Assembly: GCA_012270045.1 (NCBI GenBank)
Contig: JAAXJC010000062.1
Location: 1-35,506 of the forward strand
Reading direction: 5' to 3'
DNA from: Luminiphilus sp.
GTDB lineage: Bacteria; Pseudomonadota; Gammaproteobacteria; Pseudomonadales; Halieaceae
Length of the DNA: 35,506 bases
Shown: in pieces, positions 34,929-35,506 of the stretch
Position numbering within the stretch: position 1 is the stretch's first letter
Layout of the letters: every line of letters begins with the position of its first letter
Made by a program: the position numbers and the translations under genes
The notes under the pieces: generated by a model
What the model was told of the DNA's origin: nothing
The model's database searches: none
What the model saw: only the letters and a program-made list of their open reading frames with translations

Positions 34929-34956
34929 ACTACGCTGGCCTGCGGGCCCCGGATCA
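34929..34956 (-). promoter_or_regulatory. Putative ECF-sigma (RpoE/ChrR type) promoter of the FAD-cfa operon
   Basis: On the minus strand TGATCC (34956-34951) is followed after 16 bp by CGTAGT (34934-34929). The -35 TGATCC is the hallmark of promoters recognised by ECF11/RpoE of photooxidative stress responses, and a CGTA-type -10 has been described for this group. The predicted start lies about 32 nt before the GTG of the FAD gene. The motif is seen directly; recognition by the neighbouring sigma factor is inference. Confidence 0.55.
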
Positions 34957-35049
34957 GGGGGGGTGTGCTTATTGCGTCACCGTGGTTGTAGTGCCCATAG
35001 CATCGTGTATGCTGATCGCGATTGTGAGAGAACCTCGGTGTCCCGCGGT

Positions 35050-35506
35050 ATGGTCGAAAACAAGAGTGACAACGAAACAGAGGCAGGGCGTAGCTCCTGG
35101 TCCGCGCCCACCGGGCGTCGCACCGATGAGTGGAGCGAGTGCCTTGTCCAAATTGGCAATAGCAACGACAGAGCCGCTTTCACCCGGTTCTTCCGGCACT
35201 TTGCCCCACTCATCAAGGCCTTTGCGCTGGCCGGGTCCAGCCTGTCAGCGGCCCACGCCGATGAACTGGTGCAGGAGGTGATGCTCAAGGTTTGGCAAAA
35301 GGCGGGGGGCGTCAATCCGGAGAATGCGGCCGCCGGCCCCTGGCTCGACCCTATTGCCAGCGACTGCCGGCGTGACATGTTTAGCCGGTTGCAGAAGTTT
35401 GACACTCCCCTGGCAGCCGATGAACTGAACAACGAGCTGGAGGGCGAGGAGCCGTTCACCGTGCTACACACCCGTAGGGGGTCGGACAGCAGAAAGGATC
35501 TGAAGG
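35050..35506 (+). CDS. ECF RNA polymerase sigma factor, RpoE/ChrR-associated type (partial, runs off window)
   Basis: The reading frame is open from an ATG at 35050 to the window end (152 codons); a GTG at 35038 with GAGAG upstream is an alternative start. After a 25-residue hydrophilic leader come DRAAFTRFFRHFAPLIKAF and DELVQEVMLKVWQKAG, a clear sigma-70 region 2 closest to the ECF11 type. The following part (PWLDPIASDCRRDMFSRL) sits where most family members have WLFTIARN and is unusually divergent. Region 4 and any anti-sigma gene (chrR expected) lie outside the window. It is divergent from the FAD-DUF1365-cfa operon, the usual regulon arrangement. Confidence 0.75.
   Translation, partial: MVENKSDNETEAGRSSWSAPTGRRTDEWSECLVQIGNSNDRAAFTRFFRHFAPLIKAFALAGSSLSAAHADELVQEVMLKVWQKAGGVNPENAAAGPWLDPIASDCRRDMFSRLQKFDTPLAADELNNELEGEEPFTVLHTRRGSDSRKDLK

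Overview
The window is a gene-dense, GC-rich stretch of chromosome from a gammaproteobacterium. Gene order supports this: gpmI-envC-yibQ next to yibN-grxC-secB, mutY-yggX, glnA-ntrB-ntrC and efp-epmA are all gammaproteobacterial arrangements. An ECF sigma factor lies divergent to an FAD oxidoreductase/DUF1365/cyclopropane-synthase operon. With no enteric-specific genes, this suggests a free-living, probably marine relative of the Cellvibrionales/Pseudomonadales. That placement is inference; no 16S gene is present.

Layout. 1-491: a tRNA-Phe(GAA) gene on the minus strand, followed by perfect 189-bp tandem repeats. Each repeat starts with the last 18 nt of the tRNA and carries its own terminator. 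561-4741: an RND efflux pump and its membrane-fusion protein. 4807-6207: yggX and mutY. 6304-9074: hisBHAF. 9050-13957 (minus): gpmI, envC, a ctpA-type protease and yibQ, concerned with glycolysis and cell-envelope/peptidoglycan processing. 14101-15340: a membrane rhodanese, grxC and secB. 15349-19953 (minus): glnA, a DUF4124 gene, ntrB and ntrC. A near-consensus sigma-54 promoter and an NtrC-like dyad lie upstream of glnA. 20348-25849: typA, an ElaA-type acetyltransferase (minus), a cyclic-nucleotide-binding-domain protein, and parC. 25859-29717: an AhpA/YtjB-like membrane protein (minus), serB, efp and epmA. 29714-34891 (minus): a tight five-gene operon of FAD oxidoreductase, DUF1365, Cfa-like methyltransferase, NhaC-type antiporter and hot-dog thioesterase. 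35050-end: a divergent ECF sigma factor, cut by the window edge.

How the genes work together. NtrB and NtrC probably control glnA through the sigma-54 site. EnvC, YibQ and the S41 protease form an envelope-remodelling set. EpmA should modify Lys34 of the neighbouring EF-P. The operon at the right end resembles lipid-modification genes controlled by RpoE/ChrR-type (ECF11) sigma factors in singlet-oxygen responses. A TGATCC-N16-CGTA element lies in front of it.

Most of the window is conserved housekeeping sequence. The most unusual parts are the tRNA-derived tandem repeat, which parallels the E. coli tyrT/rtT/tpr locus and contains an Arg-rich small reading frame, and the extension of the sigma-linked lipid operon by an antiporter and a thioesterase. 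I see no mobile elements, CRISPR arrays or rRNA genes. Non-ATG starts are unusually frequent. No stretch longer than 300 bp lacks a gene except the repeat block (1-415) and the glnA/typA control region (19954-20347).
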